DNA of 64,000 bases from Citrus sinensis (lineage: Eukaryota; Streptophyta; Magnoliopsida; Sapindales; Rutaceae): positions 10,011,501-10,075,500 of the forward strand of contig NC_068558.1 of NCBI RefSeq assembly GCF_022201045.2. The letters are read 5' to 3'. The position numbers and the translations under genes were made by a program. Below, piece by piece: positions 1 through 11,402 of the stretch. How positions within the stretch are numbered: the stretch's first letter is position 1; every line of letters starts with the position of its first letter. The notes under the pieces were generated by a model. That model was not told where the DNA came from. It ran no database searches and saw only the letters and a program-made list of their open reading frames with translations.

Positions 1-57
1 TTTAGTGAAACGGAGCTGTCAGAAGTGGTTGATGACTGGGAGAAGGCTTATGATTAG
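1..57 (+). CDS. Terminal exon fragment of a gene entering from the left
   Basis: Frame 1 from the first base is open and reads FSETELSEVVDDWEKAYD followed by TAG. The acidic composition and the stop followed by a long AT-rich tail look like the end of a coding region. Only 18 residues are visible, so I do not recognise the family. The upstream exon or acceptor lies outside the window. Confidence 0.45.
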   Translation, partial: FSETELSEVVDDWEKAYD

Positions 58-1628
58 ATGACCTGCAAATATGGTTGCGATTTTGAAGCTGTTAGAGGTT
101 GCTGATTTATTAAGATTTTTGTTTTGATTCCCCCCCACAATTCAATGTGGAGGGACCATGTAACTGTTGCTGTATCGGAAGGGCATTCACATTGTTGTGA
201 AGGTGAATTTCCTGTTATACTAGAAAAAGGCAAAAACCTTATGAATACTCTCTCTTTTTCTCGTTAGGGTTCTGTTTGTTCAAAGGAAGCTTGTAATTGC
301 ATTTTTACATAGAAAACCCTGAGCAAGTTCTCTAAAAGGCACACATGATATGATCTACACATTCTGCGGATAATGTAAAATCCATTTGCAGCAATTAGTA
401 AGTTCTGCTGCTATTTGTTTTGTTGATGAAACATTGCATTTGTAGTTTGGAGTACATGTTTTCAGTTCCCGAAGGGAGAATGATAAGAGTCAATTGATGG
501 TGTTTGCATGAAAACAACTGAAAGGCTTGACGAGGAGGGGGAATATTCAAGAGGCTTATTTTGCTACTTGTAGATGAAAGGACTATTTGGATATTCAATG
601 AAAGAAGTGAATGAGGTAATTTTGTTTAATTAATTATTTTATTGTGTGACACTGATATGAAATAGCAAAATTCTTGTTTGCTGTTTGTAGACAAGTAAAC
701 AGAGAAACATATGAGGACTCTAGGAAAATCTTCAGCAAATGGAAGTATTATTTTCTGTTTAGCTTTAATTAAGCAATGAGTTTGGCTTTATAAACCAAAG
801 CTTGATTGGATTTTCAGAGTTCGATTCGGTGAATTTGGAAAATAGCTCTGTGGTGGGAGACTATTTTGTGTTGAATTTAGAAAATAATACAAAAAGATTT
901 CTCCACCATTGGCTGTTGCTGTTATAGTAAAATGATTTTTGGAGTCCTCCAAGAGGTGGTGCAATGAAAATGGTTGGCTACCATTTTGGCAATCCTTGGA
1001 ATGGAAGCAAGTGGTTCCCTATGAAAGAAGACATACTGAAAATATTTTATATATATTTGTGTATCATGGTTTTTAAAAAATAAATTATTTATTAGTTAAA
1101 TGGTAGATACTTAATTGCCTCATTCGAATTCTTATATATGCAATGAAGAAGTTGATTTTTTAACATGTTCTGTTCAAATATTCGAGTTCTTTTTATTTTA
1201 TTTTTTAGTGGCTTAGAATTTTTCTTTTTAACTGTAAATGAGTTCTTGAAGAATGACCTGCCAAATGTGAGAATGTTCAGCTTATGTGAAAAAACTTCGC
1301 CAAGTTAGCCATTTCGTATTTAAAAATTCGACAGCTAATATGAATTTATCTCATTCCTTAAAATCCATCAAATTAGAAAAATTCAAATTAAAAAAAAGAT
1401 TTATTTATTCCGCTGCATGTTGAGTGATCTATATTATCAATGCATAAAAAGATTCCTAAATATATGAATAACGATTTCTGTTACTATTATTGGCGCTTGT
1501 CAGGCGATTATCTTCATCTCCAAAATTACAAGCTTCCGTGAGTTATATATAACATGTTATGGAGCTAAAATAGCTATGGAAATTTTTAGACGACGTTGAT
1601 ATCAAAATAGAAAGGGAAATTTACACCA
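58..1628. other. 3' flank and intergenic DNA, no gene seen
   Basis: AT-rich sequence follows the stop at 57. It probably includes the 3' UTR of the left-hand gene and then intergenic DNA. I see no ORF with family resemblance. The last ~20 bases join smoothly to sequence beyond 5343 if the intervening LTR element is removed. Confidence 0.5.
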
Positions 1629-1633
1629 ATAAC

Positions 1634-2975
1634 TGTTGTGCAAATTTTATTAAACTCGCAAACGCACGAATCTATTGTAGAGTAGATTAATGGTGACGAG
1701 TGTCGATCCCACGAGGAGGTGGATTTTAATTGTGTGTAAAATTAATTTTGTAAATGGGTGGTTGGATTTGTGGTGAAAATGATTTGGATTATCCTAAAAT
1801 TGGAATTGAAATAGCGAGAATAAATTCTAAAATTGGAATTGAAATGGCGAGAATAAATTGAAGAGAAATCTATTGTGATGACGTACTTGGGTATCTGGAT
1901 CTGTATCAACATGCATCATGGGCTAAATAATCCTTATTAATGCCAATTAAATCATGAGGGGGGAATCCACACCTCATGAATCACGCTCTAATCAATATGG
2001 TGCTAAGGGCTTATCGTGTCAAATAATAATAACCTTGTACTAGGGGGCCGGTGAAACCAAGGCGGTACTAGACAAGATTAGTATTATTTATCGACGAGAA
2101 GTCAAAACATCCACAAAAATTAGAGGGGAAGAGAAAGTAAATTTGCCAAATAAAGCCCATGACACATGTTGAGACTTCACCTTCAACCCAACCTTGAAAG
2201 AAAATTAGCCACTCATAATTGAACTAGGGGCAAAATGAGAATTTATTAAAATATGTAGAAAATATAAGATGGAGAAGGAATTACAGAAAATGGATCTCAA
2301 AAATGAATTCAGAGATATTAAATTAGGGGGGGGGAGGTCTCCTTTTTATAGATACATGGAGTAAATCATGGCCATCGGATTAAAAATAGTTTGGACGCTC
2401 AGAATTGCACCACGTGATCAGTCAACAGTACGCGGTTTGACCACACGGATGAACAGTAACACAGTTTGACCCAGGTTGAACAGTGACGCGGTTTGGTTGA
2501 AAATAATCCTGTGTAATGCATGTACCATATGCGAGATTTTTGGTCCACTGATATGCTGCCATGTCATCAGTCAACAGTGCATAAAAATTTTAGTCCAACA
2601 AGATCGTGACACCTAATCAGTCAATGCCACATCATCGGTCAATGCCACATCATCGATCCGTCTATATGAACAGTGTCGTGAACAATAACGTGGACAATAC
2701 TGTACATGTGAACAATGCCATTTTTCCTTTTATGCTTATTCTAAGGTTTTTGACCGTCCTGAGTTCAAAAGTAATGTCAATTTTGCCGTCTGATCTCTCG
2801 TTTATTGTGAAATGACTATGATGCCCCTAAAATACATAAAATACTTAATTAAAATAAAACACACGGAATTAAATCAAAAAAAGGTTAAATACATAAAAGT
2901 AAGGGTGTTAGTAAAACTTGAAGTGTAAAATGACGATTTTCTCCTTTATAAATATACATTTTCTAACACTCAACA
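1634..2975 (-). repeat. Complete 1.34 kb LTR of the LARD-like element
   Basis: The ends are TGTTG and CAACA. The last ~305 bp are repeated at 5044-5342 with a few mismatches and small gaps. The sequence around 1675-1730 ('gtgtcgatcccacgaggagg'-type) resembles a motif common in plant non-autonomous LTR elements, from my recollection. Confidence 0.75.
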
Positions 2976-5043
2976 CACTCCCCAACCAGCTTATTGCTAG
3001 TCCCTAGCAAATAAAGTGAAAACAAAATTCACATCCAAAATGATTTTTTTTTTAAACACTCTTGTTTATTCAATCAGACTAATGATAACAATAAAATAAA
3101 AGTATAAGCATTATCTCAAGTCTAAAGAAATATCACACCCACATCAACCATCCACATGAATCAGCCCAGTAGACTTTGTCATAGCTACCTTCAAGAATGA
3201 CATGTCAAACTCCAAAATCTCACTGGAAGTAGTAACACTCTCACAAAGAAATTAAACCCAATAAAAATAGTCACTCCAATGAATGGTAATTGAGAGAAAA
3301 TAATCAAGAAGTGATATTACATGCTCTCACCAAGATGAAAGAAATATGCCCTCAGCTTAGAAGTAATACGATCTCAAGTCAAATAAAAATGCTAGTCAAC
3401 CCAATTTATTTATTTATTTATTTTTCTTTCATGCATCACTATATCTTTTTAACCCATATAACTAGCTTCTACTTCAGACTATAGTTTCCTAAAATCAAGA
3501 AGGACTTTTATTAGGACGTAACGTAGGTTAGAGACATGGCTAACAAAGAAGGGAAATAAAGAAAACAAAGTGTATGTTTGAGAAAAATGCAGAAGAATTT
3601 TTTTTTTTGAAGTTGCAAGGTGGATTTCACCTATTATTGTTATTTTTTTTTTTGAAACCACAATTTTTTTTTGTTTTGTTGGGCATAACTTCACTATACA
3701 AAATAATTATTTACATTTTTCTCAAATATAAATAGGTGATGGAACTTGTAAGATATTGGGTAATACTCCAAATCGGAGTGGGTCAAGATGATAAGTTTGA
3801 CAAAGAAAAGTTTTTTTTTTAATTAATTTTTTTAAAGGCTCAAAATGGTTAACTATGAATATTTGATAAAAGGGATGGGTAGAAAGGCTCAAACGGATTA
3901 AAGATGGCCTTTCCATCATCTTTTAGGGCTCTAAATAATCTTCCATATCTACTAGTTAGATGGGCCTCCATATGTAGCAACACACATTTTTTTTCTTTTT
4001 TTATTTTACAATTTTTTTTAAAGGTTAACTCAAAAGAAATTTAGAGATTGTGTATACAGCAATAACTGCTAAGCTGTATAAAGAATGGGCAAAAGGGTTA
4101 CTCTCCAAGAAAATGATAGGCTCAAAAACTCACTTGATACTTATTATGACATGTTCATTCCTTCAAGCAATTCATATTTGTCTCCGACATCAACACGTAG
4201 AGTAGCAAACATAGTGTAACATCACTTAAGACTAAAGATAATACAAATACTAAAATTTAAAATTAATCATGTCATCCAATGTTAAAACAAATCACACATT
4301 TTTTTTTTTAAACAACATTCTACCCCTCAACCTATTCTAAACATGAAAGGAAAATATGCATGCAGAAATGTGAAAATGATGCAGAAAAATTAATTAGAAA
4401 AAGATTTTTTTTAATTTTTAACTAAGAAGATACGTTTCTAGAGGCACTACACTCCATATTCAGCCATCTTCGACTCAAATATTTGAAAATGTATATTTAT
4501 AAAGGAGAAATTAAAAAGAAGAAGAAAAATGAACATCAAAACTTAATAAAGAAAAAGAAAATGTCTGAATTTTTTTTTGAATTTTTTTTTGTTTTTTTTC
4601 AAACGATGAAGATGCGTTTCTAGAGTCACTACACTCCATATTCAGCCATCTTCAACACAAAAAGTTAGCAACAATTAGTTTCTACAACAAAAAATTAGTA
4701 AAAACTTAACCAAGATTCCACAATTATCGACTATTCCCTCCCCCTAATCAGAACGAAACATTGTCCTCAATGTTTTAAAGGAAAAAAGTAGAGTTTAGAA
4801 GACATCACCTGGGTGGTGCAACACAGAAGAAAATATTTACAGGCGGAGAGTTAAATCTAATTTGTACTTCTTACTGCGGCTACTGTTACCATCATTATTT
4901 GGACGCTCTAACACAAAGGTCCAGGGGTCTGGCTCCGGTCGATAAGCTTGTAACAAATCAAGTAGCTCATTAGCTATGTGAGCACAAATAAAAAGGTTTT
5001 TGGCATTGGAAGGAACGAAATAGTTTTTTATTGCATGGTTTCT

Positions 5044-5342
5044 CGTGAACAGTAACGTGGACAGTACCGTACATGTGAACAGTGCCATTTTTCCTTTTAT
5101 GCTTCTCCTAAGGTTTTTGACCATCTTGAGTTCAAAAGTGATGTTCGTTTTGCCATCTGATCTCTCGTTTATTGTGAAATGACTATGATGCCCCTAAAAT
5201 ACATAAAATACTTAATTAAAATAAAACACACGGAATTAAATCAAAAGAAGGTTAAATACATAAAAGTAAGGGTGTTAGTAAAACTTGAAGTGTAAAATGA
5301 CGATTTTCTCCTTTATAAATATACATTTTCTAACACTCAACA
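5044..5342 (-). repeat. Truncated second LTR
   Basis: Matches the end of the left LTR and shares its CAACA terminus. About 1 kb of the LTR is missing from its inner side, so the adjacent primer binding site has probably been deleted too. Confidence 0.75.
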
Positions 5343-5783
5343 ATAACCATAAAAGTTTTTGCTTTTTTCATCTTAACCCCCCAAACAAATTTCTATCAAC
5401 ATTAGCCATAAAAAAACCTTTGAGACCAAAATACCCCTCTCTCATCTCTCCCCTAACAATCTCTCTTTCACTCATCTCTCCCAAACTGAAGAAACTCTCA
5501 TAGTCGGCGGCGACAACAGCCCTCGTCGGCGGCGGCTCCATCTCTCATCGGCATCCGATTAACCATCTACAGCCTTCAACAAAACCTAAGTTAGTCATTT
5601 TATTTATATTTCATTAATTTAAAATGAAATTTTAGAATAATAGTGGCTGTAGTTTGAGAATAATGGTGGTGGTGTTTGTGGTGGTGGTTGTTGTTTTGGG
5701 AGTGTAGAACCGCTGCCCAGCGAAGGGCGCTAGAGCGCACGCGCCGCTCGCCCAAGCGACGGGCGCTAGCTCGCGCCCGTGCT

Positions 5784-5806
5784 GTCGCACCAATTTTTGG
5801 TGCGAC
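5784..5806. repeat. Perfect 10-bp palindrome in a GC-rich patch
   Basis: GTCGCACCAA, a TTT loop, then TTGGTGCGAC. It sits at the end of a GC-rich block (5705-5785) with repeated gggcgcta motifs, which contrasts with the AT-rich surroundings. It lies just upstream of the DUF1985 ORF and probably belongs to that transposon. Confidence 0.5.
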
Positions 5807-5920
5807 ATCACGACCTGTCACACCAAATTACAGTGGGTTTAATATTTTTTTTCCGTCAAGTCAATTTATTTTATTTTTGTTGTAAATACAATGTAATAAT
5901 GTTATAAATATTACAGATAC

Positions 5921-6703
5921 ATGGCGAAATCAGAATCATCGGATATCGAAGTAGGCATGATGTATTTTCGTTATGCCGATCACTTTCCGGGTCGAATTTC
6001 GAGCATGTGTAATTTATCTTTGGTCGTAAAAGCCATCGAGGAAAAATTAACAAAGTGGCAGTTGAATCTATTCAAGAAGGATATATTTGGACATTTCTTG
6101 GAGTGTCGAAGCTTTCCATTTAGTGGGGTAATTTTGCACAATCTTTTACTGAGGCAAGTGGCCCATAAAGAAGATAGCCGTGAGGATCAGTTATGGTTTC
6201 AAATTGGTGAGCATTTGATTCGCTTGTCAATTATAGAATGGTGCTTGGTTACTGGACTTTCATATGGTGTTGATACCGAACTAAGAAATAACAAAATGGT
6301 GCATAGGCTACGGAATACGTATTTTGGTGGTGTGTATCGCAAGATTAATCTTAAGGAATTCGATACATTATTTAAGAAGTTGAAATTCGAGGAAATGGAC
6401 GATATAGACGCATTAAAGATTGCGTTCTTTTATTTTGCGGACAGAGTACTAAATGCAAGAAAAAATCACTGTCAAATTAATTTTGATTGGCTTAACGAAG
6501 TTGATGATATAGAGTACTTCCGAAACCGTCAATGGAGTCTTTTGTCGTGGGAAATGATATACGAGAGTCTTGACGATGCACTGTTCGAGAAAGACAAGAA
6601 ATTTAAGACGACTCGGTTGAAAAACCCATATCATAACTCGGTTGTAAAGAGTATATATATGTTGGTTGCTTCGAATTTGTATAGATTAGATGAGAAATTT
6701 TAG
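5921..6703 (+). pseudogene. DUF1985-type transposon ORF, 3' truncated
   Basis: The 260-codon ORF starts at ATG 5921. Its body resembles DUF1985 proteins, which occur in plant Mutator-like and related transposons, often fused to Ulp1-type cysteine proteases. Clues are SSMCNLSLVVKAIEEKL near the start, the FSGVILHNLLLRQ segment, WCLVTGLSYG in the middle and WSLLSWEMIYESLDDALF near residues 205-225. After TTRLKNPYHNSV (about residue 241) the family-like sequence stops. The last ~20 codons are read from the 2.97 kb tandem repeat, which begins at 6644. The ORF is therefore a truncated remnant. Family assignment is from memory of DUF1985; transposase and protease parts are absent. Confidence 0.65.
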
Positions 6704-7537
6704 AGTACATTAAAGATATTATATTTAATTAATACATATATGCTATGCATATTTTTATTAAATATGTTTGATGTGTTCTAAAATCACTTCAAATGGAGAC
6801 AAATGGAATATAAAAGTACCCAAATAGATGGATGTATGTAAAGGATAAATTGTCATTCCCCTCTCTCTGCCTCTAATTGATATCGGGCTGCTCACTTGAA
6901 AGACAAGATAAAAATTGTAAAAAATGTCTCTTATAACATTTTTCTTGTCAAGTTGACCCAGCAAAGGGAAATTTGTAGAGTTTGAACGGCCAAAAAGATA
7001 TGTAAAGAGTATATAAATGTTGGTTAATTGTGAAAATAGTAAAACTTTTATGGTTATTTTTATAAATTTTCCAAATAGAAACTTAAGCTTCTAAGTTTTT
7101 TCTGTTATAATTTTTGAAAACAAATTTTACATATGTGCATGACACAAGAAGTGAAGTAGAACGCTAAACTGATAATAATAAATTGATGCCGAGAATATAC
7201 GGGTCTATACTATATACTATACGTGTGTCGATTATACCGACACGCCACATCACGTGAGTGGCACCCACGCTCGTGTTAATACCTGCTTTTTATTTATTTA
7301 TTTTCTTTTTGAAGAAATACCTGCTTTTAAGAAAAAACAGAAAGATATAAAATAAGAAACCCAAACCATGCTTCCCCACCAAACGCGCCGTCAACGCCCA
7401 ACCTTAAAACCAGCTAAAACCAACACTTAGGGGACTCGCCTTCCCAACTAATCTCCCTACAACCACTCATATTTCAACACGTCAGCATCCTCATTACAAC
7501 GGCCCACCCTACTTGGGACTCTCTTTTCCTTTTTGCT

Positions 7538-7702
7538 CACGTGCCTGTTTCCTCTGCCAAATCGTGACGTGGCGTTGTTTCGCTCGCCCATGCAGTTAAA
7601 TTCTATTTTTAGTTCTTTTTGCATTAGATTATTTTCATTATCCTTTCTTTTAATTTTTTAAAAAATTTTTTATTTTTATTTTTATTACCGGTGCCTATAA
7701 AA
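7538..7702 (+). promoter_or_regulatory. Core promoter of VQ copy 1
   Basis: A CACGTG G-box at 7538-7543 and TGACGTGG at 7565-7572 precede a TATAAAA box at 7696-7702, about 60 bp before the ATG. A second CACGTG lies at 7251-7256, and a TTGACC W-box core at 6953-6958. Motif matches are direct; their activity is inferred. Confidence 0.6.
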
Positions 7703-7763
7703 ACAAAACCAAAACAACATTCAATTTCCCTTCTCGTGTCTCCATTTTTTAAAAAATTAAAAA

Positions 7764-8432
7764 ATGAGGCCAACATCAGCAGCAACACAACAATGCAATA
7801 ACGATAACAATAATAATCAAAATAATAATAATAACAATAATAATTCTCCGCCATTGAAGATCAATAAAGACTCACATTTCATCAAGAAATCGTCGGCGTC
7901 GGCGTCGGCGTCGGTGTCATTGCCGCCGTCGCACCGGCATCCAGTGATCATCTACACGCATTCGCCGAAGATCATACACACGCACCCGCGAGACTTCATG
8001 GTACTGGTGCAGAAACTCACCGGATTGTCGCGATCGAGCGACGATAACTCGACGGAGAAATGCAATGGATCGTCGGAGGAGGAGAATAATGATAGCAACA
8101 ACAACAATATTAAGAGCTGTAAGATCGTCGGAATGGACGACGAGTCGACGTCGGTGATAACGACGGATGAGAACTGCAGCGGAGGAAACATCGACGACGG
8201 TCAGGTGAATTCTTGTTTTGTTCCGCCGCCGATATTTGAGCCGCCGAATCCATTTTTTACGAGTAATATTCCAGTGTTTACGCCGAATTCTGCAGATTTT
8301 TTGTGCTCGAATCATCAGCAGTTTTATAATTACGCAGCTGATTCGTTGCTTTTCTCGTCGAATATCAGAGGGGCAATTTCGTCAACACATCCGGCAGCAG
8401 CTGAAGGCATGAATGATTTTCGTGAATTTTAG
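7764..8432 (+). CDS. VQ motif-containing protein, copy 1
   Basis: A 222-residue intronless ORF. The VQ motif is F78-M-V-L-V82-Q83-K-L-T-G87, matching FxxxVQxLTG. It follows a conserved lead-in, VIIYTHSPKIIHT (61-73). VQ proteins are plant nuclear cofactors that bind WRKY factors and are often MAP-kinase substrates; the lead-in suggests the group containing Arabidopsis VQ8, VQ20 and MKS1. The N-terminus is Asn-rich (12-27) with an (SA)n tract at 44-50 encoded by a gtcggc microsatellite. A TATA box lies at 7696 and an AATAAA at 8625-8630. No frameshift or stop is present. This is the first of three tandem copies and looks functional. Confidence 0.92.
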   Translation: MRPTSAATQQCNNDNNNNQNNNNNNNNSPPLKINKDSHFIKKSSASASASVSLPPSHRHPVIIYTHSPKIIHTHPRDFMVLVQKLTGLSRSSDDNSTEKCNGSSEEENNDSNNNNIKSCKIVGMDDESTSVITTDENCSGGNIDDGQVNSCFVPPPIFEPPNPFFTSNIPVFTPNSADFLCSNHQQFYNYAADSLLFSSNIRGAISSTHPAAAEGMNDFREF

Positions 8433-10508
8433 AGTTTTTCTTTTTAAAAATTTTGGAGGCATACATATTATTATAATATTATTTATATTATAATATATTA
8501 ACTATTAAATTCATTCATTCATTCATTCTTTCTTTAGGTGAACTCTTTTGATTTGTTTTTGATGATAATAAGGGTTCAATTAAATTAATTAAGTTATTAG
8601 ATAGCATTTTTTTTCCCCTTCAGGAATAAAGTTTTACAGAACAATGTTTGTTTGTTGAGCCTTTTATTATTTCACTTGATGGTAGTCATGGAAGAAAAAA
8701 AATTTTTTGTTTATTTGCGTAGCTTTCTTATTCAAAATATATCATTGTAATTTTTTTGAAATCATATATGCATAAGATGGGGACTCTTTGTTTTTTTTTT
8801 TTTTTGGGTTCTAGTTCAAAATGTTTCTGATCTCTTTCTTTTCTGCATGATTTTTTTTTTGGGTAGTATGTGAAATATATGTGAAGACTAATAATGTTCA
8901 TTACTCAAAAAAAAAAAGAAGGATATTGTCAACGATTCCTCACTTGAAAGACAGAATAAACTTTTATAAAAAATGTTCTTTAACATTTTTCCTGTCAACT
9001 TGAACCGGCAAAGGGACGTGTGGATTTTGAATGGCCAAAGGGAGAGTAAATACATGTTGGCTGTCTAGAATCTGTCAAAAATGAGAGGAGAAGTTTTAGA
9101 TTACATTTACATCATAAGTTTATAATTTATTAATGCATATATATTATGTGCAGTTTAATTAAATAAAATTATTAATTATATAATAATTTTTTAAAATAAA
9201 TGCACCTATGATATATATGCATTAATTAGGTGTAATACTTATAATGTGTTTTAAAATTTCTCAAATAAAAAACTGATGGAGTATAAAAATGCGTAAATAG
9301 TTGGACGTACGTAAAGAACAAAATTGTTATTTTATAGTTACAAATTTTATTACCAAGATTTGAAGTGCTATAGTTTCTAAGGAAAATCATCGCTCATTAA
9401 AAGTTATAACTTTTCATGATTCGGAGTCCTACTTGGAAGCTTCCCATGCTTTTGCTCTCTCCTTTTTTTTTTCCCCTCTTCTTCAAAACTACTGTCGATT
9501 TATTCAATTGAAAGTCATGATAAAAAATTTTAAAAAAATGCCTCTTTAATATTTTTAATATCAAGTTGACATGGCAAAGGGACATATGCAAAGTTTGAAT
9601 CTCCAAAGCGATATGTAAAGAGTATATATATGTTGGTTGCCTCGAATTTGTATAGATTAGATGAGAAATTTTAGAGTACATTAAAGATATTATATTTAAT
9701 TAATACATATATGCTATGCATATTTTTATTAAATATGTTTGATGTGTTCTAAAATCACTTCAAATGGAGACAAATGGAATATAAAAGTACCCAAATAGAT
9801 GGATGTATGTAAAGGATAAATTGTCATTCCCCTCTCTCTGCCTCTAATTGATATCGGGCTGCTCACTTGAAAGACAAGATAAAAATTGTAAACAATGTCT
9901 CTTATAACATTTTTCTTGTCAAGTTGACCCAGCAAAGGGAAATTTGTAGAGTTTGAATGGCCAAAAAGATATGTAAAGAGTATATAAATGTTGGTTAATT
10001 GTGAAAATAGTAAAACTTTTATGGTTATTTTTATAAATTTTCCAAATAGAAACTTAAGCTTCTAAGTTTTTTCTGTTATAATTTTTGAAAACAAATTTTG
10101 CATATGTGCATGACACAAGAAGTGAAGTAGAATGCTAAACTGATAATAATAAATTGATGCTGAGAATATACGGGTCTATACTATATACTATACGTGTGTC
10201 GATTATACCGACGCGCCACATCACGTGAGTGGCACCCACGCTCGTGTTAATACCTGCTTTTTATTTATTTATTTTCTTTTTGAAGAAATACCTGCTTTTA
10301 AGGAAAAACAGAAAGATATAAAATAAGAAACCCAAACCATGCTTCCCCACCAAACGCGCCGTCAACGCCCAACCTTAAAACCAGCTAAAACCAACACCTA
10401 GGGGACTCGCCTTCCCAACTAATCTCCCTACAACCACTCATATTTCAACACGTCAGCATCCTCATTACAACGGCCCACCCTACTTGGGACTCTCTTTTCC
10501 TTTTTGCT

Positions 10509-10672
10509 CACGTGCCTGTTTCCTCTGCCAAATCGTGACGTGGCGTTGTTTCGCTCGCCCATGCAGTTAAATTCTATTTTTAGTTCTTTTTGCATTAGAT
10601 TATTTTCATTATCCTTTCTTTTAATTTTTTAAAATTTTTTTATTTTTATTTTTATTACCGGTGCCTATAAAA
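10509..10672 (+). promoter_or_regulatory. Core promoter of VQ copy 2
   Basis: G-box CACGTG at 10509-10514, TGACGTGG at 10536-10543, TATAAAA at 10666-10672. The distal CACGTG (10222-10227) and the W-box core (10,924 minus 1 kb, at 9924-9929) are also kept. Confidence 0.6.
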
Positions 10673-10733
10673 ACAAAACCAAAACAACATTCAATTTCCC
10701 TTCTCGTGTCTCCATTTTTTAAAAAATTAAAAA

Positions 10734-11402
10734 ATGAGGCCAACATCAGCAGCAACACAACAATGCAATAACGATAACAATAATAATCAAAATAATAATA
10801 ATAACAATAATAATTCTCCGCCATTGAAGATCAATAAAGACTCACATTTCATCAAGAAATCGTCGGCGTCGGCGTCGGCGTCGGTGTCATTGCCGCCGTC
10901 GCACCGGCATCCAGTGATCATCTACACGCATTCGCCGAAGATTATACACACGCAACCGCGAGACTTCATGGTACTGGTGCAGAAACTCACCGGATTGTCG
11001 CGATCGAGCGATGATAACTCGACGGAGAAATGCAATGGATCGTCGGAGGAGGAGAATAATGATAGCAACAACAACAATATTAAGAGCTGTAAGATCGTCG
11101 GAATGGACGACGAGTCGACGTCGGTGATAACGACGGATGAGAACTGCAGCGGAGGAAACATCGACGACGGTCAGGTGAATTCTTGTTTTGTTCCGCCGCC
11201 GATATTTGAGCCGCCGAATCCATTTTTTACGAGTAATATTCCAGTGTTTACGCCGAATTCTGCAGATTTTTTGTGCTCGAATCATCAGCAGTTTTATAAT
11301 TACGCAGCTGATTCGTTGCTTTTCTCGTCGAATATCAGAGGGGCAATTTCGTCAACACATCCGGCAGCAGCTGAAGGCATGAATGATTTTCGTGAATTTT
11401 AG
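10734..11402 (+). CDS. VQ motif-containing protein, copy 2
   Basis: 222 residues, almost identical to copy 1. I see three base changes in the CDS, and only one alters the protein (H74Q, four residues before the VQ motif). The VQ motif (78-87), Asn-rich N-terminus and Ser-Ala tract are unchanged. Promoter elements and the downstream polyadenylation-like signal are conserved. Likely functional and redundant with copy 1. RNA data would be needed to tell whether it is transcribed separately, because the UTRs are nearly identical too. Confidence 0.92.
   Translation: MRPTSAATQQCNNDNNNNQNNNNNNNNSPPLKINKDSHFIKKSSASASASVSLPPSHRHPVIIYTHSPKIIHTQPRDFMVLVQKLTGLSRSSDDNSTEKCNGSSEEENNDSNNNNIKSCKIVGMDDESTSVITTDENCSGGNIDDGQVNSCFVPPPIFEPPNPFFTSNIPVFTPNSADFLCSNHQQFYNYAADSLLFSSNIRGAISSTHPAAAEGMNDFREF

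Larger units (their letters stand above)
1634..5342 (-). mobile_element. Non-autonomous LTR retrotransposon (LARD-like), one LTR truncated
   Basis: The left LTR is 1634-2975, running TGTTG...CAACA. The right LTR survives only as 5044-5342, which aligns with 2670-2975 and ends identically. Direct repeats ATAAC at 1629-1633 and 5343-5347 are the target-site duplication. A purine-rich tract sits just inside the left LTR when read on the minus strand, so the element points leftward and its 5' LTR is the truncated one. The interior has no gag or pol. It holds A/T homopolymers and a repeated ~45 bp motif (4430 and 4611 regions, 'cactacactccatattcagccatcttc'-type). This fits a LARD-class element that depends on another element's enzymes. 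Confidence 0.8.

Noticed and set aside
4837..5124. 95-codon minus-strand ORF
   Set aside because: Spans the edge of the truncated LTR of a non-autonomous element; no protein family seen.
5600..5821. 73-codon Arg/Ala-rich ORF in the GC-rich patch
   Set aside because: Composition effect of gggcgcta repeats; both strands give similar low-complexity ORFs.
7917..8315. 132-codon minus-strand ORF across the VQ gene (repeated at 10887-11285 and 13935-14261)
   Set aside because: Arg/Val-rich antisense shadow of the repetitive VQ coding sequence; no family resemblance and the sense frame carries the VQ motif.
9397..9681. 94-codon minus-strand ORF repeated in each tandem unit
   Set aside because: Lies in non-coding sub-repeat sequence, changes freely between units, and has no recognisable domain.
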